From: Algicoccus sp048820935 | Lineage (GTDB): Bacteria > Pseudomonadota > Gammaproteobacteria > Burkholderiales > Burkholderiaceae_B | Assembly (NCBI RefSeq): GCF_048820935.1 | Contig: NZ_JBMERD010000005.1 | Location: forward strand, 135,976 to 199,975 | Direction of reading: 5' to 3' | Length of the DNA stretch: 64,000 nt | Shown: piece by piece, positions 43,512 through 52,367 of the stretch | How positions within the stretch are numbered: position 1 is the first letter of the stretch | Layout: every line of letters starts with the position of its first letter | Program-made: the position numbers and the translations under genes | The notes under the pieces: model-generated | What the model was told of the DNA's origin: nothing | The model's input: only the letters and a program-made list of their open reading frames with translations | Databases searched by the model: none

Positions 43512-44388
43512 AACCAACGATCATGGGCGTGTCGTTCTGAGTGGACCACTCCAGCAAGGAGTTGTCGTAGAGAGCCCAGTTTTTCCAGCCCAACATCGAT
43601 AAGACAAATGCCGTTGTACTGGCTGCAATGCCACCACCACAATAATGAATCACCTTGACATCTGGTTCGATACCCGCATCAATCACCATTTGCTTTAAGG
43701 TTTGAGTCGGCAAGAACTTTCCAGTTTCAGCATCTGCCAAACTGCGCGCAGGCAAGCTCAGACTATCTGGGATACGTCCAGGACGTCCATAATGTGCGCC
43801 GCCAGTGCCTTGAAATTGCTCAGGAGCGAGTGCATTTAAAAGCGTCATCGGGTCTGACTCTGACTGGAGAGCCTCTTGAATATCGTGCATGTGGGCAATA
43901 TGTGCAGTCAGTGGTTTTGGTAATGGGTATTGGCTGGATCTGATAGACTGAACCTCTTGTGTCACCTCGCCGCCTTGTCGCTGCCATTCTTTTAAGTTGC
44001 CATTGAGAATGGAAAGTTTGCGCTGACCCATGACATAAAACACCCACCAAGCACGCGTCAAAGTCACGATCGAACTGTTGGTGTAAAGGATGACATGATC
44101 GTCTGGATGTAGTCCTAATCGACTGGCCAGTGCTTGAAATTTTTCTGGACTCAGCAGAGTGTAAGGGTAGCGACCGTCTGGATCGGATAGATCTTGAACC
44201 ATATCCACATGACAAGCACCCGGTATATGAGATTGATCGAACTCGGGGCGACCACTGTGGATTTGAGAGGGCCCTACGGGTTGCGCCACCATATAGGTTG
44301 TGCAGTCAAGGACTCGGACATTTGGGTCATGCAGATGAGACTGCAGCCAGTCTATGTCAACAAGCATTGGGGGTTGGGTTTGTGGCAT
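43510..44388 (-). CDS. sseA: Sulfurtransferase with two rhodanese domains (SseA-like)
   Basis: A 292-residue protein of two rhodanese-like domains, the 3-mercaptopyruvate or thiosulfate sulfurtransferase layout. The N-terminal domain starts LVDIDWLQSHLHDPNVRVLD and has HIPGACHVDM. The catalytic Cys is C250 in YCGGGIAAST. The loop sequence G-G-G-I differs from the MST-type G-S-G-V-T, so mercaptopyruvate versus thiosulfate preference is open. Ribosome site GGAG precedes the ATG. It is the only gene on its transcript. Confidence 0.85.
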   Translation of the reverse strand: MPQTQPPMLVDIDWLQSHLHDPNVRVLDCTTYMVAQPVGPSQIHSGRPEFDQSHIPGACHVDMVQDLSDPDGRYPYTLLSPEKFQALASRLGLHPDDHVILYTNSSIVTLTRAWWVFYVMGQRKLSILNGNLKEWQRQGGEVTQEVQSIRSSQYPLPKPLTAHIAHMHDIQEALQSESDPMTLLNALAPEQFQGTGGAHYGRPGRIPDSLSLPARSLADAETGKFLPTQTLKQMVIDAGIEPDVKVIHYCGGGIAASTTAFVLSMLGWKNWALYDNSLLEWSTQNDTPMIVG

Positions 44389-44622
44389 AGAGATCTCCAG
44401 AAAGATAATGTGCTTATCATAGAGTGATGTCGGGCTGCGGATTAGCGTGATTCAAGAATTGATATGAGATGGCATCGCTGAGAATTTGTTTTGCAAATGA
44501 CTTTGTCATGGTTGCGAAGTGATTCGCGCAAGTAATATTGAGCGCAACATGTCTTGGATTGAACGTGTCAGTCCAAATCTGATCTGGGATTGTCAGATCG
44601 AAAAAATGGGAGAAAACCCACG

Positions 44623-45888
44623 ATGGATACGTCTGGGTCACAAGGGACGTCTGCGGGACGTTGGTATTACGGTTGGAATATTGTTGCTGCAGCATCGGTC
44701 ATTACGTTGATGACAGTTGGGATGCGGATGGGCGTAGGCCCTTTTTTTATGCCCATCATCGAGGATCTAGGCTTTAGTCGCAGTGTGTTTTCTGGGATTG
44801 TCGCGGTCGGTATGCTGTTCTACGGCCTAGCAATGCCATTAGCTGGCTGGTTGGTAGGTCGGATCGGTACGCGTGGTGTGTTACTGATCGGAATCGCGAT
44901 TGTGGTGCTCTCTACGTGGTGGACGATTAATGCAACCACACCTTGGACCATGCTGATGGCATTTGGTGTGATGCTATCGACGGGTCTGGCTTTTACAAGT
45001 CCGGTTGCCATGACCGCGATTCTGACCAAATGGTTTAATCGACGACGCGGTATGGCTTTGTTTTTTCTGGCAACAGGCTCAATGGCGGGCATTGCCGTTT
45101 TGACACCGTTGTTTGCGCTCTTGATTAGTTGGATCGGTTGGCGCTGGACGATGATGTGCTATGCCTTGGTGTTTGCCGTGTTGACTGTTCCAGCCGCTTT
45201 ATGGATTTTTAAAGAGAATGCGCCAGTTAATGGTGATGCGCCTTTGCCAAGATCCTCAAAAGAAAAAGCCAAGCCTGCACCCGCTGTCATGACCTGCACA
45301 TTCGGTGAAGCTGTTCGCACAACTCCATTTTGGAAGATCTGTGCAGGTTTGTTTGCCTGCGGCTTTAGTATGAATCTGCTGGGAACGCATGGCATTCCGA
45401 TGCTGGAGGATCGGGGTTTTTCAACCATGACGGCTTCAGGCGGGATTGGGACAATTGGTTTGGTGGCTATTTTTAGCACTTTGGTTCTGGGTCGGATTGC
45501 CGACCGTATACCCAGACGATTGCTATTAGCGACAATTTATATTGTGCGCGGGGTTGGCTTTCTGGCATTGCTTGTCGTCATGACACCGTTTCAGCTCTAT
45601 TTGGTTGCGGCGATTGCCGGGCTTGTTTGGGCGGGTAGCCTTGCCATGGCATCAGCGATTTTAGCCGATACGTATGGGGTTCGCTTGGTCGGTGTTTTGT
45701 ACGGCTGGTCCTATTTGGGTCATCAAATCGGCGCGGCTATCAGCTCATGGTTTGGTGGTTGGGGTTATGAGCACCTCGATAGCCACTGGCCGGCATTTGG
45801 TGCAGCAGCCGTCTTGCTGTTTTTTGCAGGCTGGGTCTCCCTAAAACTGCCAGGCCGACAACTTAATTCTCGTTTGGTGTCAGCCTGA
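44623..45888 (+). CDS. MFS transporter (monocarboxylate/OFA-like)
   Basis: A 421-residue protein with 12 predicted membrane segments and a central loop (about residues 205-225: APLPRSSKEKAKPAPA). The N-terminal YYGWNIVAAASVITLMTVGM and the loop GRIGTRGVLLIG (motif A-like) point to the oxalate-formate/monocarboxylate branch of the major facilitator superfamily. The substrate is unknown. ATG 44623 is chosen with GGGAG upstream; the longer TTG start at 44590 adds hydrophilic residues without support. It is divergent from the sulfurtransferase and convergent with pirin. Confidence 0.88.
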   Translation: MDTSGSQGTSAGRWYYGWNIVAAASVITLMTVGMRMGVGPFFMPIIEDLGFSRSVFSGIVAVGMLFYGLAMPLAGWLVGRIGTRGVLLIGIAIVVLSTWWTINATTPWTMLMAFGVMLSTGLAFTSPVAMTAILTKWFNRRRGMALFFLATGSMAGIAVLTPLFALLISWIGWRWTMMCYALVFAVLTVPAALWIFKENAPVNGDAPLPRSSKEKAKPAPAVMTCTFGEAVRTTPFWKICAGLFACGFSMNLLGTHGIPMLEDRGFSTMTASGGIGTIGLVAIFSTLVLGRIADRIPRRLLLATIYIVRGVGFLALLVVMTPFQLYLVAAIAGLVWAGSLAMASAILADTYGVRLVGVLYGWSYLGHQIGAAISSWFGGWGYEHLDSHWPAFGAAAVLLFFAGWVSLKLPGRQLNSRLVSA

Positions 45889-45916
45889 TTCTTTAAGGTT
45901 TGTAGGGTGCGCTTGT

Positions 45917-46780
45917 TTAGAAACGTGCCACAGGTTGAACCAGTCGACCTTGTTGATAATCCAGCAGAGTCTGTTCAAGCTGTGCAGTTGTGTTCATGAC
46001 AAAGGGGCCGTACTGGGCAATTGACTCTTCTAAAGGTTGTCCTGCGATGAGCAACAGGCGTGTGGCGCTCTCGGCTTCAATTCGAACATCTGCGTCTGGC
46101 GTCTGACTGAGTATGCCCATGTGGTGGGTCGGGACGGTTTGTCCTTGGATAACAGCTTGCCCTTGGTAGACGTATAGGAAGGCGGTTGCGCGATCTCCTA
46201 GTACTTGCTCAAAGGATGTACCTGCTGGCAGGTGAATGTCCAGAATCAAGGGGTCAGTCACTGGGCGTTGCATCGCACCTTCTTGGCCCTGACTTTGCCC
46301 AGCAATAATTTTGATGTGCACATCCTGTTCAGTGGTGACGGTGGGGATTTCGTTGGCAGCAATATCTCGATAGGCCGGATCGATCATTTTGTCTTTGGCC
46401 GGTAAATTTAACCAAATCTGAAAACCTTCCATCAGACCATCTTTTTGACGGGGTAACTCGGAATGGATCAGGCCACTGCCGGCAATCATCCATTGCACGT
46501 CACCTGGTCCAAGTAGGCCTTCGTTACCGCCACTGTCTAGATGCTGCATTTGTCCTGCGAGCATGTAGGTAATTGTTTCGAAGCCGCGATGTGGGTGATT
46601 CGGGAAGCCTGCAATGTAATCATCTGGATCGTCACTACGGAAAGCGTCCATCATCAGGAATGGGTCTAGACGTTTTTGGAGGTCTTGTGTAAGAACTCGG
46701 GTTAACCTGACACCTGCGCCATCAGTGGTCGGGATGCCTTGGACAATTTGCTCGATTGAGCGAAATGTTTTTGTGTTCAT
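45917..46780 (-). CDS. Pirin family protein
   Basis: A 287-residue double cupin. The N-terminal metal ligands are in FPNHPHRGFETITYML (HxH), followed by the conserved second half, IAGSGLIHSELP, with another His and Glu. Pirins bind iron; some have quercetinase activity and others act as redox regulators, so the role here is not settled. The start at 46780 is 93 bases from the divergent LysR gene, a common pair in which the regulator controls pirin. Confidence 0.9.
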   Translation of the reverse strand: MNTKTFRSIEQIVQGIPTTDGAGVRLTRVLTQDLQKRLDPFLMMDAFRSDDPDDYIAGFPNHPHRGFETITYMLAGQMQHLDSGGNEGLLGPGDVQWMIAGSGLIHSELPRQKDGLMEGFQIWLNLPAKDKMIDPAYRDIAANEIPTVTTEQDVHIKIIAGQSQGQEGAMQRPVTDPLILDIHLPAGTSFEQVLGDRATAFLYVYQGQAVIQGQTVPTHHMGILSQTPDADVRIEAESATRLLLIAGQPLEESIAQYGPFVMNTTAQLEQTLLDYQQGRLVQPVARF

Positions 46781-46873
46781 CTGTTTGATCCTGTGGTGGA
46801 GTCGTGCGATCTGGCTTCTGATGTTTTTAGCAGCCAGCGCGATGTTTTAATCGTTGTATTCACGTTTAGATAC

Positions 46874-47794
46874 ATGGAAAACTCATTAGTTCATCATGCC
46901 AGTGATTTGTTGTTGTTTGTCAGTCTGGCACAAGCAGGTAGTTTTTCCGCTGCAGCGACGCGCACCGGTGTGCCCAAATCGACGCTCTCTAGGCGATTGG
47001 CGGCGCTAGAAGAAAAGCTGGGCCAACGCCTCATGACCCGGAGCACGCGCCAGTTGGTTTTGACAGATTTTGGGCAGCGAGTTTTAAGGCTTGCGACCGT
47101 TCTTCAGGAAGATATGCAGGCGGTGACCGATTTGGTGCAACGAGAAGCGGTTCGTCCCACAGGGGTGCTGCGGGTGAGTTTGCCACCTGATCTGGAGCAG
47201 CTCAATTTGACGCATGTTTTGCAGCAGTACCATAAACGATTTCCTGATGTGCGCGTTGAGCTGGATATTTCGAGTCGGCAAGTTGATTTGTTGTCTGAAC
47301 GGTTTGATTTGGCTGTTCGGATTGCGCGTCAACTACCCGATGACAGCACATTGGTTGCGCGCAAATTATGTGATATTCAGATTCATCTATATGCCGGTGC
47401 AAAATATTTAAAACGTTTTGGAACGCCTCTGGAACCTCAGGATCTCGAGTGGCATGCGTGTATTCATCATGCTAATAGCTTGGGCTTGCCGTTTGATTGG
47501 GATCTTAAAAAAGGGGCTGAAATCTGTAAGATCGTCGCCAAAGGGCCGGTGTCATCCAATTCCCCGAGACTGCAATGCGAGATGTGTTTACAAGGTATGG
47601 GAATTGTGGCGTTAGCAGATTCGATGGTGCTTCCTGAAATCGAATCGGGTCAGCTAGTCAGAGTATTACCCGAGTGGGCGTTGCCGAGTGTTCCGATCTG
47701 GTGTGTGACGCCAGGCAGAAAGTTGTTGCCTGCGATGACACGCGCTTTTATGAATGCGCTATCTAAAGCGCTTTCAACAGATGCTTCGATTTGA
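46874..47794 (+). CDS. LysR-family transcriptional regulator, pirin neighbour
   Basis: A 306-residue LysR regulator. HTH at about residues 8-65 (DLLLFVSLAQAGSFSAAAT, then VPKSTLSRRLAALEEKLGQR). The effector domain begins PTGVLRVSLPPDLEQLN. It is close to the many LysR genes placed divergently from pirin and quinone-related genes; by analogy it probably controls the pirin gene, perhaps in response to an electrophile or phenol. ATG 46874 (MENSLVHHASDLL) is preferred over a frame beginning at 46793, which would lie in the shared promoter region. Confidence 0.9.
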   Translation: MENSLVHHASDLLLFVSLAQAGSFSAAATRTGVPKSTLSRRLAALEEKLGQRLMTRSTRQLVLTDFGQRVLRLATVLQEDMQAVTDLVQREAVRPTGVLRVSLPPDLEQLNLTHVLQQYHKRFPDVRVELDISSRQVDLLSERFDLAVRIARQLPDDSTLVARKLCDIQIHLYAGAKYLKRFGTPLEPQDLEWHACIHHANSLGLPFDWDLKKGAEICKIVAKGPVSSNSPRLQCEMCLQGMGIVALADSMVLPEIESGQLVRVLPEWALPSVPIWCVTPGRKLLPAMTRAFMNALSKALSTDASI

Positions 47795-47856
47795 ATCAAT
47801 GTGATTGGTTTCAGATCTCCAGGCGCGTTTTAACCCGGAGATAATCGACTGATTGC

Positions 47857-48240
47857 TCAGTTTACTAGTTTGGTGATTTTTTCGATGAGTGTCGGATGTG
47901 CCTGCACGGCTGCGGTGATGGTATTGAATTTTTCAACGCTTAAATCGGTACTCCTCACGGCTCGTACCATGTCTTGGTCGGCTTGTTGAAGCAAGATTCG
48001 CTGTTCAGCTTCAGAAGCTGCTGTCTCAATTTTAGGTGCGTACTGAGCTGAAATGTCATTGACTTTTTGAGACGCTTTTGCGTATGCGATGAGTTCTTGG
48101 TCGCTAAAGGATGCAGTAGCGGTTGTTTGGGCAACATGAAGTGGCGAGCTGGTTGCGGCTGGGGTGGCGTGGGCGTTTAAACCGAAGGTGCCCAATAAAA
48201 GAGTGGCGGTCGACAAGGTGATTGTGATCTGTTTCTTCAT
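47857..48240 (-). CDS. DUF4168-like secreted protein, copy 1
   Basis: A 127-residue protein with a signal peptide (MKKQITITLSTATLLLGTFG, cleavage near NAHA at about residue 25). The mature part carries the DUF4168 pattern: FSDQELIAYAKASQKVNDI, then a charged helical segment, then VRSTDLSVEKFNTI (the 'gLs-x-x-x-y-N-x-I' end). No function is known for this domain. Its ATG follows GGAGAACGA. A paralogue lies immediately upstream with 217 bases between them and an obviously similar signal and domain. Confidence 0.75.
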   Translation of the reverse strand: MKKQITITLSTATLLLGTFGLNAHATPAATSSPLHVAQTTATASFSDQELIAYAKASQKVNDISAQYAPKIETAASEAEQRILLQQADQDMVRAVRSTDLSVEKFNTITAAVQAHPTLIEKITKLVN

Positions 48241-48457
48241 TCGTTCTCCGTACTTTGTCTGTGCCTTGCTTAAAGACATCGAGACGATTTATGGAGCTTT
48301 CAAGGTAACAAAGCCATTGTGCGTGTGTAAACCACCAAACCGTGTTTCTACAAAATCTTTCAGACCGGTTATTCACTAGAATCGCTTAAAGAAGCAATGT
48401 CTTTATCTTCAATTTCACGATCCTAGGACTCCAGCTGCGCTCTTATTTCGGGAGCAC

Positions 48458-48871
48458 TTAAGTTCCGAATGCGCTTAAGTCCAAAGCTAGTCGACTGCTC
48501 AGTTTGAACAATCTTTCAACTAAGTCAGGGTCATCTAACAATTGCGTGGCGATGATAGAGAACAAGGCAACACTTAAACCCGTGCTTCTGATGGCGCGTC
48601 TTGTTTGCAGATTTTCTTGCTGATCTAGTTTTCTGAGTTGCGCTTTAGGATCAATCGTTGAAATTTCAGAATCGAATTGGGTTGGAGTTTCTTGGATTTT
48701 TTTGACGGCTTGAATGAAAGCGATTAATTCTTGATCACTAAACGAGTATGTGGTTGAGCTGGATTGTGTGACAAGATGTGAATGAGTGTTTGTTGTGGCG
48801 TGAGTATTTAAGCCAAAGGTGATCAATAGAAGAGCGGCGGTTGACAGCGCAATTGCAATCTGTTGCTTCAT
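48458..48871 (-). CDS. DUF4168-like secreted protein, copy 2
   Basis: A 137-residue paralogue of the downstream gene. The signal peptide MKQQIAIALSTAALLLITFG is nearly the same, and the mature part keeps YSFSDQELIAFIQAVKKI and IRSTGLSVALFSIIATQLL. The C-terminus is longer, ending DLSAFGT. Both genes have GGAGAA ribosome sites at the same spacing, so they arose by tandem duplication. The mature parts differ far more than the signals, which points to diversified roles. Function unknown. Confidence 0.75.
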   Translation of the reverse strand: MKQQIAIALSTAALLLITFGLNTHATTNTHSHLVTQSSSTTYSFSDQELIAFIQAVKKIQETPTQFDSEISTIDPKAQLRKLDQQENLQTRRAIRSTGLSVALFSIIATQLLDDPDLVERLFKLSSRLALDLSAFGT

Positions 48872-48983
48872 TTATTCTCCGTGGGTTGTCAGAGCCTTTG
48901 TGTGAAGGCAATGAGATTAACTAAGGAATTTTGAGGTTAACAGATTGATTCAAAAGCGTGTAACTACCTTGCTATCCAATATC

Positions 48984-49730
48984 TCAGATGGGCGAGTCAG
49001 CTGGATCGCTTGGGCCAGCCACGCCTGCACCTTCAATCCCGTGATCATCTAGGAATTGTTGAACCAATCCTTGCGCTTTGACGCGTTCTACAAATTCACG
49101 TAAAAAAGCCGCTGCTTCAGGTCCCCGAGATTTATGGATTCCCATAGCCTGACGAATAACCATAAAGCGTCCTGGCAACATACGTAAGAAAGGGCGCTCT
49201 CGCAAATCGAATTCAAGCTGCTGACGAACCCCAGCTGCCACTTGCGCTTCAGTGTCTAAAAACGTCTGAACAACCATTTGTGAAGAAGGGGTGCGCTCGA
49301 GTGTGGCGTGTTTAATGTTGCGCGTCAGATAGAGGTCGTAGGCACTGCCTTGACCAACCACAATGCGATGATTTGTTGCATCGACCTGATCATTGTCTTG
49401 GATGTCAGATTCTTGACGTACGACATAGGCACCTTCGATGAGCACATAGGGATGTGTAAACGAGATTTGATCGGCGCGTTTAGGATCAATGGCAAAAAAA
49501 CCAATATCAGCACGCTGCTCTTCGACGGCTTGAACTGATAAGGCTGCTTTGTCAAAAACTACAAGTTCTAGGTCCACGCCCAGTGCTTTGGCGAGTTGCT
49601 CTGCAATATTGACGGACACACCGCCAGCTTGACCTTGGCCGAGCGCTTTGGCGAGAACGGCGTTACCTGTATTGATGGAAGCGCGCAATACGCCGGTGGG
49701 CGCAAATGCTTTCACAATGTTTTGATCCAT
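48984..49730 (-). CDS. Family 3 solute-binding-like protein without a signal peptide
   Basis: A 248-residue protein with the amino-acid-binding (SBP_bac_3) fold: FAPTGVLRASINTGNAVLAK, LAKALGVDLELVVFDKAA and RADIGFFAIDPKRADQISFT. Periplasmic binding proteins of ABC transporters normally have a signal peptide, but this one starts directly in the domain (MDQNIVKAF, ribosome site AGAGG upstream). No in-frame hydrophobic leader is available, and no permease or ATPase gene is near. It may be a cytoplasmic ligand-binding or arogenate-dehydratase-like enzyme, or a protein whose export signal was lost. The next gene is queH, 101 bases upstream on the same strand. Confidence 0.75.
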   Translation of the reverse strand: MDQNIVKAFAPTGVLRASINTGNAVLAKALGQGQAGGVSVNIAEQLAKALGVDLELVVFDKAALSVQAVEEQRADIGFFAIDPKRADQISFTHPYVLIEGAYVVRQESDIQDNDQVDATNHRIVVGQGSAYDLYLTRNIKHATLERTPSSQMVVQTFLDTEAQVAAGVRQQLEFDLRERPFLRMLPGRFMVIRQAMGIHKSRGPEAAAFLREFVERVKAQGLVQQFLDDHGIEGAGVAGPSDPADSPI

Positions 49731-49831
49731 AAGAGCCTCTAATAGTTTGATGAGTGCTTAAACATTCATTTGCGCATGTTACGCCCGTGTCGTGCTTGTC
49801 TGCCGATATTCGGCATTTGCATTTGGCGAGC

Positions 49832-50530
49832 TTATTTGTCGCGTTTGATTTCATCTTGACCGTAAAAACGCACACCGATGTGGATACGGTCGCGACCACG
49901 CTCACGGCGATGTTTGTTGGTATCGCGTAATGAGTAAACACAGCCGCAATATTCTTGCTGGTAGAACGCTTCACGCTTACTGATTTCAATCATGCGCTGA
50001 GAGCCACCATGTTTGCGCCAGTTGTAAGTCCAGTAGATTAGATCGTCGTAGCGAGCCGCCGCGCGCTCACCACAGCCATTGATTTGATCCATGTCTTTCC
50101 AGCGTGAGATTCCTAAAGAGCTGGTGATGGTGTCATAGCCATGCTCATGGGCATAGAGTGCTGTACGCTCAAATCGCATGTCAAAACAGGCCGTGCAGCG
50201 TTCACCTCGCTCAGGTGTGTGTTCGAGTCCTTTGACACGCTCAAACCAGTTGTCCATGTCGTAGTCGGCATCAATAAAACCAATGCCATGTTTTTCTGCA
50301 AAACGGATATTTTCTTGTTTACGAATTTCGTACTCTTGAACTGGATGGATATTCGGGTTGTAAAAGAAAATATCAAACTCAATTCCATTGTCGATCATGG
50401 CTTCCATGACTTCCGCAGAGCAGGGCGCACAACAGGAGTGCATTAAGACTTTTTTTCGATCTGCAGGTAGACTGAAACTGGGTCGTAAAGGATCGTTCAT
50501 AGTTTGTACTGATAAAGATTTGCGAGACAT
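49832..50530 (-). CDS. queH: Epoxyqueuosine reductase QueH
   Basis: A 232-residue protein of the QueH (DUF208) family, which reduces epoxyqueuosine to queuosine in tRNA wobble positions. The four cysteines that bind the [4Fe-4S] cluster or metal are visible: the HSCCAPC motif near residue 32, ERCTACFDMR, and QEYCGCVYSL towards the C-terminus. QueH replaces the unrelated QueG in many bacteria. The start at 50530 has no strong ribosome site; an ATG at 50500 (MNDPLRPSF) is also possible. No other que genes are nearby. Confidence 0.93.
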   Translation of the reverse strand: MSRKSLSVQTMNDPLRPSFSLPADRKKVLMHSCCAPCSAEVMEAMIDNGIEFDIFFYNPNIHPVQEYEIRKQENIRFAEKHGIGFIDADYDMDNWFERVKGLEHTPERGERCTACFDMRFERTALYAHEHGYDTITSSLGISRWKDMDQINGCGERAAARYDDLIYWTYNWRKHGGSQRMIEISKREAFYQQEYCGCVYSLRDTNKHRRERGRDRIHIGVRFYGQDEIKRDK

Positions 50531-50686
50531 AATTCGTGATTCAATATAATAAAGAAATGCAAGCTGTCAAAAGACAAATTAAGACAAACCTTTTTAGGTC
50601 GTCATAGTGACATGACAGCATAAGCGATCAGATTGATGTTGTGGGTCGATGGCCTTTGCTTTGACCCTATTCTAAGGGAGGAAAGT

Positions 50687-51973
50687 ATGCAGAGACGAAC
50701 TTTTTTGACCGGTGCAGCTTCTGTGGCTGCACTAGGTCTTGGTGCAAGCTCTCAGGTCAAAGCGCAAAACAGGGTCAATGTGGCCATTGCGGGTGCAGGG
50801 GCAGCGGGTTTGTCGATTGCGGCTCGCCTACGTGATCAATTACCAAATGCAACGATCACGATTTTCGATGCGCGCATGAACCACTATTTTCAGCCGGGCT
50901 GGACACTCGTAGGCGCGGGGTGGTGGCAACCGAGTCAAACCGTCGAACCGACCAAGTCTTATATCCCGAGTGGGGTGAAATGGGTCGAGGAGTTCATCGC
51001 AGAGTTTGACCCCGATGCAAATAAGGTGACAACAACCAGCGGGAAGGTTTATGACTATGACTGGTTGTTTGTGACAACCGGTCTGGCTCTGGATTACACG
51101 GCCATTGAAGGGATGAGTGCCGATTTAATTGGTCAAAACGGGATTGGCAGTATCTACAACGGACCTGAAGCGGCGGCTGCGACCGCACGGGTTATTGATC
51201 AATACATTGCCAAAGGGGGAGTTGGTCTGCTAGGTCGACCACAGACCGAAATGAAGTGTGCAGGTGCACCCCTTAAGATGACGTTTGTGACAGACTACAA
51301 AGCGCGTGAAGCGGGTCGTCGTAAGAACTGCGACATTATTTATAACGCACACAATGATGCGGTCTTTGCCATTGTGCCCGTGAATGCTCGTGTGAAAGAA
51401 ATGTTTGCCGAGCGAGATATTCAGGTGCGCTATCACCATATTCTGAAGGCTATTGATGCCACAGCTCGACAAGCCACGTTCCAGACACCAGAAGGTGATG
51501 TGGTGACGGACTATGACATGATTCATGTGGTGCCTCCGATGCGTGCACCACAGGCTGTGCGTGATAGCTCACTGGCCTGGCAAACCGGTCCAAATGCGGC
51601 CGATGGTTGGATTGAAGTTGAAAAACACACGCTGCGCAGCCCGCGTTATCCGAATGTGTTTGCAGTAGGCGATGTGGCAGGTGTGCCTCGCGGTAAAACT
51701 GCCGCCAGCGTGAAGTGGCAAGTACCTGTTGCAGTGGATCACATGGTGGCAGCGGTTGCTGGTAAAACCTCACCTCGCTCGTACAACGGTTATACATCCT
51801 GCCCAATGGTCACAGGGAAAGGGACGGCAATGTTGATTGAGTTTGATTATGAAGGTAGATTAGTGCAGTCCTTCCCATTTATTGATCCTCTTAAAGAGTT
51901 GTGGATCTCGTGGTTTATTGAAGACAAAGCACTGATTGGTGCCTATCGCGCGATGCTGCGCGGCTACGCCTAA
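50687..51973 (+). CDS. Sulfide:quinone oxidoreductase, type II-like, Tat-exported
   Basis: A 428-residue flavoprotein. MQRRTFLTGAASVAALGLGA is a twin-arginine signal. The FAD motif is AIAGAGAAGLS. DARMNHYFQPGWTLVGAG, C191 in MKCAGAP and C372 in YTSCPMVTG match the type II (mitochondrial SQOR-like) enzymes, where these cysteines form the trisulfide-reacting pair. Such enzymes oxidise sulfide to polysulfide and reduce quinone. The Tat signal would place it at the periplasmic face. Ribosome site GGGAGGA; start 50687. A small membrane protein gene starts 12 bases downstream. Confidence 0.87.
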   Translation: MQRRTFLTGAASVAALGLGASSQVKAQNRVNVAIAGAGAAGLSIAARLRDQLPNATITIFDARMNHYFQPGWTLVGAGWWQPSQTVEPTKSYIPSGVKWVEEFIAEFDPDANKVTTTSGKVYDYDWLFVTTGLALDYTAIEGMSADLIGQNGIGSIYNGPEAAAATARVIDQYIAKGGVGLLGRPQTEMKCAGAPLKMTFVTDYKAREAGRRKNCDIIYNAHNDAVFAIVPVNARVKEMFAERDIQVRYHHILKAIDATARQATFQTPEGDVVTDYDMIHVVPPMRAPQAVRDSSLAWQTGPNAADGWIEVEKHTLRSPRYPNVFAVGDVAGVPRGKTAASVKWQVPVAVDHMVAAVAGKTSPRSYNGYTSCPMVTGKGTAMLIEFDYEGRLVQSFPFIDPLKELWISWFIEDKALIGAYRAMLRGYA

Positions 51974-51985
51974 CGGGAGGCAATG

Positions 51986-52351
51986 ATGGAAGATATTACA
52001 TTCATGACGATGGTCATGACTGCTTGGGAAATGCTTGGTTGGCTGCTAGTGTTTGCAGCTATTTTAGGTTTCATTGGTTTGCTGCTACTTTGGCGTGGTC
52101 TGAAAAACGCGCGACGTAAACACTTGGGTGCGTTCAGACTACTTCGTAACGGCATTCTTGTAATGTTGATTACGGCCGCCATCATCACGCCTTTCGTACC
52201 AATGTGGACAATGGCGCCATTTGCTGGATTGCATAGTATTGTGGATGTGTTGTCAGCCTACATGATGGCGTTGTTCCCTGGTTCATTATTGGGGGTATTG
52301 TGGTTGTACTTCGGATCCCTGCGTCAGGGACCGAGAACGGTCGCAGCTTGA
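51986..52351 (+). CDS. Small membrane protein next to the sulfide:quinone oxidoreductase
   Basis: A 121-residue protein with about three hydrophobic segments (WLLVFAAILGFIGLLLLW, ILVMLITAAIITPFVPMW and MALFPGSLLGVLWLYFG) and a basic loop, RGLKNARRKHLG. I do not recognise a well-defined family. It may anchor the upstream SQR or form part of its electron path. ATG 51986 is preferred over 51983, because the GGGAGG at 51975 is too close to the latter. It lies 12 bases after SQR and 16 bases before the next gene. Confidence 0.8.
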   Translation: MEDITFMTMVMTAWEMLGWLLVFAAILGFIGLLLLWRGLKNARRKHLGAFRLLRNGILVMLITAAIITPFVPMWTMAPFAGLHSIVDVLSAYMMALFPGSLLGVLWLYFGSLRQGPRTVAA

Positions 52352-52367
52352 GCTTTCGTTTGGAGCT

